Source of the DNA: Vicinamibacteria bacterium
GTDB lineage: Bacteria; Acidobacteriota; Vicinamibacteria; Vicinamibacterales; UBA8438
Length of the DNA stretch: 46,817 nucleotides
Assembly (NCBI GenBank): GCA_022821235.1
Contig: JAJEEA010000516.1
Span: 1 to 46,817 of the forward strand
Direction: 5' to 3'
The number at the start of each line of letters is the position of its first letter. The stretch's first letter is position 1. A program made the position numbers and the translations under genes. The notes under the pieces were generated by a model, which was not told the DNA's origin, made no database searches, and was given only the letters and a program-made list of their open reading frames with translations. This document shows, in pieces, positions 9,760 through 19,297 of the stretch.

Positions 9760-9905
9760 CGATGTACCCGGCCGAGGCGCGGTCGGCGCTGCGACCTCCT
9801 CGCCGCGCGGGTGCGCCCGGAGGGCGGAGGCGCGATGTACCAGGTCGAGGCGTGGTCGGCGCTGCGCAGGGCCCGGCGCGGCGCGGGCGGGGGCCTGGGC
9901 TGGCG
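9760..9905 (+). repeat. Imperfect 73-bp tandem duplication of the MFS gene start region
   Basis: cgatgtaccCGGcCgaggcgCggtcggcgctgcg (start 9762) versus cgatgtaccAGGtCgaggcgTggtcggcgctgcg (start 9835). Confidence 0.8.
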
Positions 9906-11250
9906 GCACGTCAGCGGCACTGTCTGGGCCCTGGGCTTCACGAGCCTCTTCACGGACGTCTCGTCCGAGATGGTGGCGACGGTGCTGCCCGTCTACCTGG
10001 TGCTCTACCTCGGGCTGACGCCCCTCCAGTTCGGCATCGTCGACGGGCTCTACCACGGGGTGACGGCGCTGCTGCGGCTGGCCAGCGGCGTCGCCGTCGA
10101 CCGGACCGGCCGCTCGAAGGAGATCGCCCTCGCGGGCTACGGCGCCTCGGCGGCGTCCCGGCTCGCCATGCTGGCGGCCGGCGCCTCGTGGCCGCTCATC
10201 GCCGGCGTCGTGGCGTTCGACCGGGCCGCCAAGGGCGCCCGCGCCGTGCCGCGCGACGTGCTGATCTCGCTGAGCAGCCGTCGCGACGGCCTCGCCACCG
10301 CCTTCGGCGTGCACCGGGCCCTCGACAGCGCCGGCGCCATGCTGGGGCCGCTGGTCGCCCTCGCCATACTCGGCGCCCTCCCGAACGCCTTCGACGTCGT
10401 CTTCGTGGCCAGCTTCAGCGTGGCCGTCGTCGGGCTCGGCGTGCTGGTCCTCTTCGTCAACAACGCCGAACGGCCCGCCGCCCCGGCGCCGACCGGCAAC
10501 GGCAGCGCACCGCCCACCACCCCCGCACACGCGGCGTCGGCGGGGGGGTCCGAGGCGCCTGGAGCCGCCGCCGTCGAACCGACCGCCACGGAGCCCCGGC
10601 TCGCGTTGTCAGGCGGGCTCCCCACCGGTCCGCCGCCGCCCTCGGGTCACGGCGCAACGCGGAGTCTCATCGCGGGCATCCTGCGCACCCCCGGCCTGCT
10701 GCGCCTCACCGTCGCCGCGACGATGCTCGCCGCCGCCACGGTGAGCGACGGCTTCCTCTACCTGTTGTTGCAGCGTGAGGCCGGCTTCAGCCCCGGCCTG
10801 TTCCCGCTGCTCTACGTCGGCACGTCGGGCTGCTACCTGGCGCTCGCGGTGCCGGCCGGGGGGCTGGCGGATCGCATCGGCCGGCAGCGCGCGTTCCTCG
10901 CGGGCTACGGGTTGCTCGCCGCCGCCTACCTGACTACGATGCAGTCGGGGATCGGCTTCCCCGGAATTGCGGGCTGCCTCATCCTGTTGGGCGCCCACTA
11001 TGCGCTGACCGACGGCGTGCTGATGGCGTTCGCCAGCGGCCGGCTGGCCCGGGAGCGGCGGGGCAGCGGACTGGCGCTCCTCACGACCGCGGCCGGCCTC
11101 GCCCGGCTGTCGGGCTCGGTCGTGTTCGGCGCGCTCTGGACGCGGTACGGCGCCGGGACGGCGGTGCCGGTGTTCCTGATCGCGCTCGTAGCGGCCATCG
11201 CGGGGGCTGCGGTTCTCCTGCGGGACACGGGTGGCAAGAGCGAGCGTTGA
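9835..11250 (+). CDS. MFS transporter
   Basis: GTVWALGFTSLFTDVSSEMVATVLPVYLVLYLGLTPLQFGIVDGLYHGVTALLRLASGVAVDRTGRSKEIALAGY; multiple hydrophobic helices with a central Pro/Ala-rich linker. Confidence 0.88.
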   Translation: MYQVEAWSALRRARRGAGGGLGWRHVSGTVWALGFTSLFTDVSSEMVATVLPVYLVLYLGLTPLQFGIVDGLYHGVTALLRLASGVAVDRTGRSKEIALAGYGASAASRLAMLAAGASWPLIAGVVAFDRAAKGARAVPRDVLISLSSRRDGLATAFGVHRALDSAGAMLGPLVALAILGALPNAFDVVFVASFSVAVVGLGVLVLFVNNAERPAAPAPTGNGSAPPTTPAHAASAGGSEAPGAAAVEPTATEPRLALSGGLPTGPPPPSGHGATRSLIAGILRTPGLLRLTVAATMLAAATVSDGFLYLLLQREAGFSPGLFPLLYVGTSGCYLALAVPAGGLADRIGRQRAFLAGYGLLAAAYLTTMQSGIGFPGIAGCLILLGAHYALTDGVLMAFASGRLARERRGSGLALLTTAAGLARLSGSVVFGALWTRYGAGTAVPVFLIALVAAIAGAAVLLRDTGGKSER

Positions 11251-11400
11251 TGACTCCGGCCGGGCATGGGCGGAACCGGCACGCCCCGACGGCCGGGAGG
11301 CGGTCGCGACGGTCCTTCTGAGAGACACGGGCGATAGAGGCGGAACATGGCGGCTCCGGCCGGGGATCGGCGGAACGGGCACGCGGCCCGCAGGGCGCGC
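11211..11400 (+). repeat. Imperfect 100-bp tandem duplication spanning MFS gene 3' end / next gene 5' end
   Basis: ggttctcctgcgggacacgg...gactccggccgggcatgggcggaaccggcacg (11211) versus ggtccttctgagagacacgg...gcggctccggccggggatcggcggaacgggcacg (11311). Confidence 0.7.
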
Positions 11401-12777
11401 GATGCCCCGTCAAACCGGCGCACGCCGACCCGCGTCGCCGCGTTCGCGCTCCTGTGCGCGGCCTCCCTCGGGCTGGCCGCCGGCTACGCCTGGTGGTCGG
11501 CGGCGCGCCGGGCGAGCTTTGTCCAGGACGTCTCCCTACCGCCGATCGGCAGTCTGGCCGAGATCGATCCGCCAACCGCGACGGCGCCATCGGACTCCGA
11601 AGGCGCGCGGACTGCGGACACCACGCAGCCACCGGCGACTCCCGAGGGCGGGGCGGCGTCTCCTCCCCGCGACGCGCGGTTGCCGGAAGATCGGTCGGGA
11701 GGCGCCGTGAGCTCCTCGCGGGAGTCGGATCCCGATCCCGGGACGGAGGTGGCGGCCGCTCGGCGGGGAAGGGGCAGCCCGGCCCCCGCAGCGGCGAACC
11801 CGGCAGCCGAGGCGGACGCCGATGACGCCCAGCCGAAGCCGGCAGCCACCGAGAACACGACCGGAGCGGCCGGCTCGACGGCGGGAGTGGACAGCGACGA
11901 TCCGCACGCGGAGCGCGTCCTGCTCCTTCGCCACACGGCGCTCGACGAGAGCTTCGGCGTGGCCAGCGTCGAGCGGCTGGACGAGGCAAGCGGCGGGCGC
12001 CGCGCGACGCCGTTGCGCTGCGACCGGGTCGACTTCGCGGGCGAGCGGGGCGTCTGCCTGACCACCGACCGCTTCTACACGACGCACGCGATCATGGTGT
12101 TCGACCGTGGGTTCGAGCCGCTGCACCGGCTGCCGCTGCACGGCGTCCCCAGCCGCGTGCGCCTCTCGCCCGACGGCCGGCTGGCCGCGGTGACGGTGTT
12201 CGTGTCGGGCCACTCGTATCTCGACGAGGGCTTCTCGACCGAGACGAGCATCGTCGACACCTACTCCGGCGAGCGGCGGGTCGCGAACCTCGAGGAGCTC
12301 CAGGTGTACCGGGACGGCGCGCCGTTCCGCGCGATCGACTTCAACTTCTGGGGCGTCACCTTCGCGGCCGACGGCGACCGGTTCTACGCGACCCTGGGCA
12401 CCGGGGGGACCACTTACCTCGTCGAGGGACGCGTCTCGACGCGCCGGGCCGATGTCGTGGCCGAAGGCGTCGAGTGCCCGTCGCTGTCGCCTGACCAGAG
12501 CCGCCTCGTCTTCAAGAAGCGCCTGCCCCTCGCGGCCGGGCTCGGGTGGCGGCTCCACGTCATGGACCTGCGGTCGCGCGCGGTCACACCGCTCGCCGAG
12601 CTCCGGTCCGTGGACGATCAGGCCGAGTGGCTGGACGACTCGACGGTCCTGTACGCCATCCCCGACACCTCCGCACCCACCCCGATGGTGACCGACGTCT
12701 GGCAGGTCCCGGCCGACGGCGGCGGCGCGCCGGAGCTGCTCCTCGAGGGCGCTTCGTCGCCGGCCGTGCTCCGCTAG
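11347..12777 (+). CDS. Membrane-anchored TolB/PD40-type beta-propeller protein
   Basis: Single N-terminal TM segment (VAAFALLCAASLGLAAGYAWW), low-complexity linker, then LSPDGRLAAVTVF, FAADGDRFYATLG, LSPDQSRLVFKKR, LDDSTVLYAIPD repeats. Confidence 0.75.
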   Translation: MAAPAGDRRNGHAARRARDAPSNRRTPTRVAAFALLCAASLGLAAGYAWWSAARRASFVQDVSLPPIGSLAEIDPPTATAPSDSEGARTADTTQPPATPEGGAASPPRDARLPEDRSGGAVSSSRESDPDPGTEVAAARRGRGSPAPAAANPAAEADADDAQPKPAATENTTGAAGSTAGVDSDDPHAERVLLLRHTALDESFGVASVERLDEASGGRRATPLRCDRVDFAGERGVCLTTDRFYTTHAIMVFDRGFEPLHRLPLHGVPSRVRLSPDGRLAAVTVFVSGHSYLDEGFSTETSIVDTYSGERRVANLEELQVYRDGAPFRAIDFNFWGVTFAADGDRFYATLGTGGTTYLVEGRVSTRRADVVAEGVECPSLSPDQSRLVFKKRLPLAAGLGWRLHVMDLRSRAVTPLAELRSVDDQAEWLDDSTVLYAIPDTSAPTPMVTDVWQVPADGGGAPELLLEGASSPAVLR

Positions 12778-13048
12778 CGGTGTGTCTGCGGAGGGGGGTC
12801 GGCACGATCGCCCGTAGCTGACGCGACCACCCACGCCCGCGGTCTCGAGCACCGATTGAGATCCGCCGTGTCGAACTCGCGGAAGTTGAACCGCAAGTCC
12901 ATTCCGGTGACGCACCACCTGGAGTCGGCGCCGTAGAACGGCGCGGACTTCCCGGTGAGGTGGTTGGGGCGCCAGCGGAGCCGCAGGCGACGATTGGCGG
13001 GCGAGGTCCCGCCGACAGGGCCGCGCGGAGGTCAGGCCATAATGACCC

Positions 13049-13459
13049 ATGGCTGAGAGACCGACCGACATCCCGCGCGGCACGCGCGCCCCGGGCTATC
13101 CCCGCGCCCCCGGACATCGCGTCGCGTTCGTGCCCCGCCACCTCCGCGTGCGCGTGGCCGCGGGCGGGACCGAGATTGCCGCGACCACCGACGTCGTGGC
13201 GCTCGAGGAGAAGGGATACCCGACGCGCCACTACCTGGCCCGTGACGGCGTCGACATGTCCCGCCTGGAGAAGACGGGCAAGACGACATTCTGCCCCTTC
13301 AAGGGGCTGGCCACCTACTACGTGATTCACGGCCCCGACGGCGAGATCCGAGACGCGGCGTGGAGCTACGAGCGGCCCTATCGCGAGGCCGAGCTCGTGC
13401 GCGACCGCCTCGCGTTCGATGCGGACGCGGTGGAGGAGACGGTCGGCTCGACGCCGTGA
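13049..13459 (+). CDS. DUF427 domain-containing protein
   Basis: VRVAAGGTEIAATTDVVALEEKGYPTRHYLARDGVDMSRLEKTGKTTFCPFKGLATYYVI...AAWSYERPYREAELVRDRLAFD. Confidence 0.85.
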   Translation: MAERPTDIPRGTRAPGYPRAPGHRVAFVPRHLRVRVAAGGTEIAATTDVVALEEKGYPTRHYLARDGVDMSRLEKTGKTTFCPFKGLATYYVIHGPDGEIRDAAWSYERPYREAELVRDRLAFDADAVEETVGSTP

Positions 13460-13586
13460 CGGGTCACCGCCGCGGCCAGGGTCGCCCCCGGCCGCCATTC
13501 TCGGCCGAGCGCGCCGGCTCGACGCTGTGACCGGTCACCACCGTTACGGTCGAGGCGCCGGTCGCGAACGGGCCGAGCGTCGGCGG
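13444..13586 (+). repeat. Imperfect ~71-bp tandem duplication of the DUF427 gene 3' end
   Basis: cggctcgacgccgtgacgggtcacc at 13444 and cggctcgacgctgtgaccggtcacc at 13515; both units end near ggccgagcg. Confidence 0.6.
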
Positions 13587-13644
13587 CACCACCGACGGGT
13601 CGGACCGGGCGACGGCCTTGAGCCCGGCGTGAGAAAATCCGTCG

Positions 13645-14358
13645 GTGCGTTTCGCGACGACGCGCTGGAGCATGGTGCTCGCGGCCGGCGCCGGTCCGTC
13701 CGAACGGGCCGACCAGGCCCTCTCGGAATTGTGCGCCGGCTACTGGCATCCGCTCTACGCGTACGTGCGGCGCCGCGGCTACGACCCGGACGACGCGCGC
13801 GACCTCACTCAGTCCTTCTTCGTGCGACTTATCGAGCAGCGCAGGCTCGCGGCCGCGGACCCCGTGCGGGGGCGGTTCCGCAGCTTCCTGCTCACCTCGA
13901 TGAAGAACTTCCTCGCCAGCGAGTGGCGGCGGGAGGCGGCGGCGAAGCGCGGCGGCGTCGCGGACATCGTGTCCATCGACGCGGCCGTCGCCGAGGACCG
14001 CTACCGGGTCGAGCCGGCCGACAATCTCACGCCCGAGGCAGAGTACGAACGGCGGTGGGCGCTCGCCCTTGTCAGGCGGGCGTTGGACGACGTGCGGCAT
14101 GGCTACGCCGACCGGGGAGAGGGTGAGCTGTTCGACGCCCTCAAGGCGTACCTCGGCGCCAACCCCCGCCGAGCGCCGTACGGCGAGCTGTCACGGCGGC
14201 TCGGCCGAAGCGAGGGCGCCCTGCGGACGGCATCGTCGCGGCTGCGCGCCCGCTGGCGGACCCGGCTGCGAGAGATCGTCGCGGAGACGGTCCAGGGACA
14301 CCGCCTGATCGACGACGAGCTCGACGACCTCGTCCGGGCCCTTGCGCCCCCGTCGTGA
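13645..14358 (+). CDS. ECF-type RNA polymerase sigma factor
   Basis: WHPLYAYVRRRGYDPDDARDLTQSFFVRLIEQ (region 2), SFLLTSMKNFLASEWRREAA, SRRLGRSEGALRTASSRLRARWRTRLREIVAETV (region 4). Confidence 0.88.
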   Translation: MRFATTRWSMVLAAGAGPSERADQALSELCAGYWHPLYAYVRRRGYDPDDARDLTQSFFVRLIEQRRLAAADPVRGRFRSFLLTSMKNFLASEWRREAAAKRGGVADIVSIDAAVAEDRYRVEPADNLTPEAEYERRWALALVRRALDDVRHGYADRGEGELFDALKAYLGANPRRAPYGELSRRLGRSEGALRTASSRLRARWRTRLREIVAETVQGHRLIDDELDDLVRALAPPS

Positions 14359-14365
14359 GGGCGCC

Positions 14366-14592
14366 GGCCTGCAAGCCGCGTCCCGTCGGCCCGCTCGTCT
14401 TGCGCCGTGTTGTGGGCGTCGTGACGGCCAGCCGTCGGCTTGCAGGCCGCGCGCTCGCGGTCCCGGGCGTCTTGCGCGTGTCGTCGGCGTCGTGACGGCC
14501 CAGCCGTCGGCCTGCAAGCCGCGCGCCGTCGGCCCGGTCGTCTCGTGGGTGTCATCGGCGTCGTGACGACGAGCCGCGCCGGCCTGTAACGA
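14366..14592 (+). repeat. Three ~72-bp tandem repeat units plus a fourth partial anchor
   Basis: Anchor ggc(c/t)tgca(a/g)gccgcg at 14366, 14437, 14509; ggcctgtaac at 14581. Intervening ggcgtcgtgacggcc-agccgtcgg shared. Confidence 0.88.
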
Positions 14593-14619
14593 ACGGCGGG
14601 AGATCGCGTAGCAACCGGC

Positions 14620-16088
<1,469 letters not shown>

Positions 16089-16092
<4 letters not shown>

Positions 16093-16271
16093 AGAAACGA
16101 CCGGACGAGGCTGAGCACCTGGAGGCGCAGGCGAACCGCCTGGAAGCGTTCGTCGACTTCAGTAGACCGGCACCGGCGGCGTTTCCGGACCTCGAGCCGT
16201 CGGCCTCTTGCGTGCCACCGCGCACGCCGAGCAGACCCGCATCCGCCGTCAACCCCGATCGCGCCAACTGA
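16089..16271 (+). CDS. Hypothetical 60-aa ORF overlapping kinase stop (ATGA)
   Basis: MKKRPDEAEHLEAQANRLEAFVDFSRPAPAAFPDLEPSASC...; translation-coupling-type overlap only. Confidence 0.35.
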
Positions 16272-16275
16272 CGAC

Positions 16276-16674
16276 ATGACATCCGTACGACTCTACGAAG
16301 CCGCGTTCCCGTTCGCCGACGACGTCCTGGCCCTGCCGGTCGATGACATCGACCGGGCCGCGACCTGGTACGGCGAGAGGTTCCGCCTCGTCGAGGTCGA
16401 TCGCCGCGACCACCCTGTGCCGACCGTGATTCTGGAGCGCGACGGCGTGCGCATCGGCTTCGCCGTCAACGGCGGCGACCCCGCCAACGAGGGGGCCGCG
16501 ATCCGCGTGACCGACATCGGCCGCGCCCGCGACGAATTGGAGGCCAACGGCGTCAAGACCGCCAACTGGCGGGTGGACGAGCGCGACGGCGAGCGGTACC
16601 AGGTCTTCTTCGTTGTCGCGCCGGACGGCCTCTGCTACTACTTTCACCAACCGATCGGTCGTGCCGACGAGTAG
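16276..16674 (+). CDS. VOC (glyoxalase/bleomycin resistance) family protein
   Basis: VLALPVDDIDRAATWYGERFRLVEVDRRDHPVPTVILERDGVRIGFAVNGGDP...GERYQVFFVVAPDGLCYYFHQP. Confidence 0.85.
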   Translation: MTSVRLYEAAFPFADDVLALPVDDIDRAATWYGERFRLVEVDRRDHPVPTVILERDGVRIGFAVNGGDPANEGAAIRVTDIGRARDELEANGVKTANWRVDERDGERYQVFFVVAPDGLCYYFHQPIGRADE

Positions 16675-16808
16675 GCCCGAACCGGCCCTTGCGCCCGCGG
16701 AACGCATGGCCGAGTGGACGCGGCAAGTGTCGACCGAGCACGTTGTCGACGTCCTCCATCCCGGGAGCCGGCGCCGAGCCAAGCCGTGAGCCCCGCCGTG
16801 AGCCCCGC

Positions 16809-17055
16809 ATGCCGCCGCCGCGCATCCTGCTGATCTTCGCCCATCCGGACGACGAGAGCTTCATCGCCGCCGGCTTGGTGCGCAGCCACGCCGACCACGG
16901 CGCTCGAACGGCGCTCGTCACCGCGACCCGCGGCGACGCCGGACGCGTGGGCGATCCTCCTTTGTGCGACCGGGCAGAGCTGCCGGCCGTCCGTGAGTCG
17001 GAGCTCCGCCGGGCGGCCGCGGTCCTCGGCATCTCCGACGTGCAATTGCAGCGCG
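16809..17055 (+). pseudogene. Truncated PIG-L/LmbE-type deacetylase N-terminal fragment
   Basis: MPPPRILLIFAHPDDESFIAAGLVRSHADHGARTALVTATRGDAGRVGDPPLCDRAELPAVRESELRRAAAVLGISDVQLQ, then loss of family resemblance (GGCSRRRTTPAPPDRR). Confidence 0.75.
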
Positions 17056-17076
17056 GCGGCTGTTCCCGGCGGCGGA

Positions 17077-17185
17077 CTACTCCGGCGCCGCCAGATAGGC
17101 GAGCCGGTCGCCGCCGCTACGATCCCAGCCACAGTCCGTCGCCGATGCGGATCGCGGTGGTGGACGAGACCAGTCCGTTTGGTGG
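17077..17185 (-). pseudogene. Degenerate copy of the 3' end of the paraoxonase/SMP-30-like gene at 20981
   Basis: Reverse-strand NGLVSSTTAIRIGDGLWLGS*(frameshift)GDRLAYLAAPE* versus NGFISSTTALRIGDELWLGSYRGDRLAYLPAPE* at 20981; about 90% nt identity over ~90 bp by eye. Confidence 0.8.
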
Positions 17186-17215
17186 CAGACTCTCACCAAG
17201 CGATCGGGGGATGAC

Positions 17216-17869
17216 TCAATCGTCGGGCTCTATGGCCTCGAGGAGTAGGTACATGCCCGACGATGGGTTGTCTTTCGGGAATTCCCTTCCGTCACCTGCG
17301 TGCTTGGCAGTCAAGGCACGCGCACGTCGAGCCGCATCGGCTCGCCGCGGCATGTACTGCGAGCCGTCCAGTCCCTTGCCCGAGCTCTTGTCATGCTTGC
17401 GGCGCAGCTTCCCGGCGGCGTCGTTGTCGAGCCAGGCCGTGTGGTCCTCGAAATGGAGCGCCAGCCACAGCTCGAAGCACGGATTCGAAATGGCAAGACG
17501 GACGTCGCTCGCTTCGGCCCTGGCTCTGGCCTCGGAAAGCCCAGGATGATTCCGAGGCCATTCGACGTCGAAAAGACACCACACCTCGTCAATCTCGCCT
17601 TGCTCCTGAGAGCTGCGCGCTCGGGCTTCGGCCGCCGCGTTCACCAGGGTCAACGGCACCGCGCCGCTCGCTTCGAGGTCTATGCGGATGTCGACCGACG
17701 CCGACTCGCGGACGGCCGGCTCCAGTTTCAGGGCCTCGATGTAGTCGGGCTCGGTCCTCGCGCCTTCACAGAACACCAGGAAAGTCCGCCTGGGAGTGCG
17801 AAACGCGACCCGGCGACGGAGCGATGGGTCCCTGCCCCGCCTGTGCCCCGTCCGCCTAGCCCTGGCCAT
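17216..17869 (-). CDS. rloB: RloB-like protein
   Basis: RTFLVFCEGARTEPDYIEALKLE, EVWCLFDVEWPRNHPGLSEA, LAISNPCFELWLALHFEDH. Start ATG at 17869 overlaps the ATPase 3' end by 14 nt; an alternative start at 17920 exists. Confidence 0.8.
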   Translation of the reverse strand: MARARRTGHRRGRDPSLRRRVAFRTPRRTFLVFCEGARTEPDYIEALKLEPAVRESASVDIRIDLEASGAVPLTLVNAAAEARARSSQEQGEIDEVWCLFDVEWPRNHPGLSEARARAEASDVRLAISNPCFELWLALHFEDHTAWLDNDAAGKLRRKHDKSSGKGLDGSQYMPRRADAARRARALTAKHAGDGREFPKDNPSSGMYLLLEAIEPDD

Positions 17870-19145
17870 CGCGAGGCTGAGGAACGAGCCCGAGGGCTCT
17901 GCGCACGGCGACCTGGTCAACCTCGGGAACGGCCCCGAAGCGGCCTTGCAGGTAGGCTCTCTCGAGGTTCTGGGACTTCCTCACCCGTTCACCCCCGAAC
18001 TCGGCCAGACCCACGAGGTGCGTGGTAGCGTCAGGCGCTTTCTCGGTGAGCCAGACCTCGTCGCGGTTCAAGCTGTTCAGCAGGGACGTGTCGTGGGAAG
18101 TAAAGACCAGTTGAGCCCCGCGGGTATTGGTCAGGGGATCCTGGAAGATCTCGATCAGACGCGCCGAGAGCCGGGGATGGAGACTCGCGTCGATCTCGTC
18201 GAGCAGGAGGACCCGGCCGAATCTGAGCGCCGCGAACGCAGGACCGATCAGACGGAACCAGGTCCGGGTTCCGGCGGATTCTTCTTCCAGATCGAAAGTG
18301 ACCGGTTCACCTTCTCCGCGATGCACGAGACCAAGGCGACGACGAGGTCCACCGGGGCGCCCGGAGTCCTCTTCGCTGATCATCAAATCGTCGATTCCTG
18401 GATCCGCAAAGCGAAGCAGGTCCAGGACACGCCTTGGATCCTTGACGGCTGGTCGCTCCTCCGGAGTACCAAAGAGACCCAGCGCATCGGCCTCATCTGT
18501 CTCGACGAGCAAGCGTAGCGTGGGGTCGGAAGGATGCACGCCACCGGCCCCGGAAAACCGTCTCCTTCGGAGCCCCAGAACACGCGTTCTGGCCAGCGAT
18601 TTCCCGACGCGTGCGAAGTCGGTACCACGTACTCGCCGGCCAGCGGAGAGCACCAGCGTCGTTGGCGTCAGCAGGTCCCGTATTCCCCGGGTGCCGTCGA
18701 GGCCCCGGCGAAAGTCGATTTCACTCCTGCGTCGCGTGAAGAGGTTTCGACGTCGTCCTTCCGGATAGCTGTCCAAGCTCTCGAAAAGGACGGCCGAATC
18801 GTCCACTTCGAGCCGGTACCCGTATCGGACGCCCTTGGCGACCAGATCCAGATCGAACTCCGATGGAGAGACCGGCCCGTTGCCGAGCCGGTGAGCATCG
18901 CGCGGAACGTAGTCCTCCCAGCTTCGAAGCGACGTGGCGACGGCCATCGAGAGCCACGCCAAGGCGTCCAGCACGTTGGACTTGCCCGACGCGTTGGGCC
19001 CGTAGATTCCGGCGACGGTCAGGACGCGCTCCGAGAGGCCGTCGAACCCGCGCGTCGCCGCGCGATCCTCGTCGACGGCGATCATCGACAGCTCCACCGG
19101 CTCGAGAATCGAGCGGTGGTTGGCGACCCGGAATCGCAGCAACAC
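17856..19145 (-). CDS. AAA_15/AAA_21-type ATPase (RloA-like)
   Basis: MLLRFRVANHRSILEPVELSMIA...VAGIYGPNASGKSNVLDALAWLSMAV (Walker A); FGRVLLLDEIDASLHPRLSARLIEIFQDP (Walker B); QLVFTSHDTSLLNSLNRDEVWLTEK. Confidence 0.88.
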   Translation of the reverse strand: MLLRFRVANHRSILEPVELSMIAVDEDRAATRGFDGLSERVLTVAGIYGPNASGKSNVLDALAWLSMAVATSLRSWEDYVPRDAHRLGNGPVSPSEFDLDLVAKGVRYGYRLEVDDSAVLFESLDSYPEGRRRNLFTRRRSEIDFRRGLDGTRGIRDLLTPTTLVLSAGRRVRGTDFARVGKSLARTRVLGLRRRRFSGAGGVHPSDPTLRLLVETDEADALGLFGTPEERPAVKDPRRVLDLLRFADPGIDDLMISEEDSGRPGGPRRRLGLVHRGEGEPVTFDLEEESAGTRTWFRLIGPAFAALRFGRVLLLDEIDASLHPRLSARLIEIFQDPLTNTRGAQLVFTSHDTSLLNSLNRDEVWLTEKAPDATTHLVGLAEFGGERVRKSQNLERAYLQGRFGAVPEVDQVAVRRALGLVPQPRDGQG

Positions 19146-19297
19146 GGGCCCAGTTTAGCGCAGGAACGACATTTTATCGCCGGTTCCCGTCGACATCGTG
19201 CAGAATTCAGCATGAAGACGCAAGACAGGAGACTTCACGCCCTGCACCGACAGCTCGCGCGGAGCACCTGACCACCACGGTGAGATCGCTTCATCCC

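Noticed and set aside
7698-9953. 751-aa minus-strand ORF
   Set aside because: Antisense shadow of the dimethylformamidase-like gene.
14366-14592. CRISPR array
   Set aside because: Units are 71-72 bp, imperfectly conserved throughout, with no constant-repeat/variable-spacer pattern and no cas genes.
17869-17920. Upstream RloB start (MTRSPCAEPSGSFLSLAMARARR)
   Set aside because: Would extend farther into the ATPase gene; the start at 17869 with a 14-nt overlap is more economical, though not proven.
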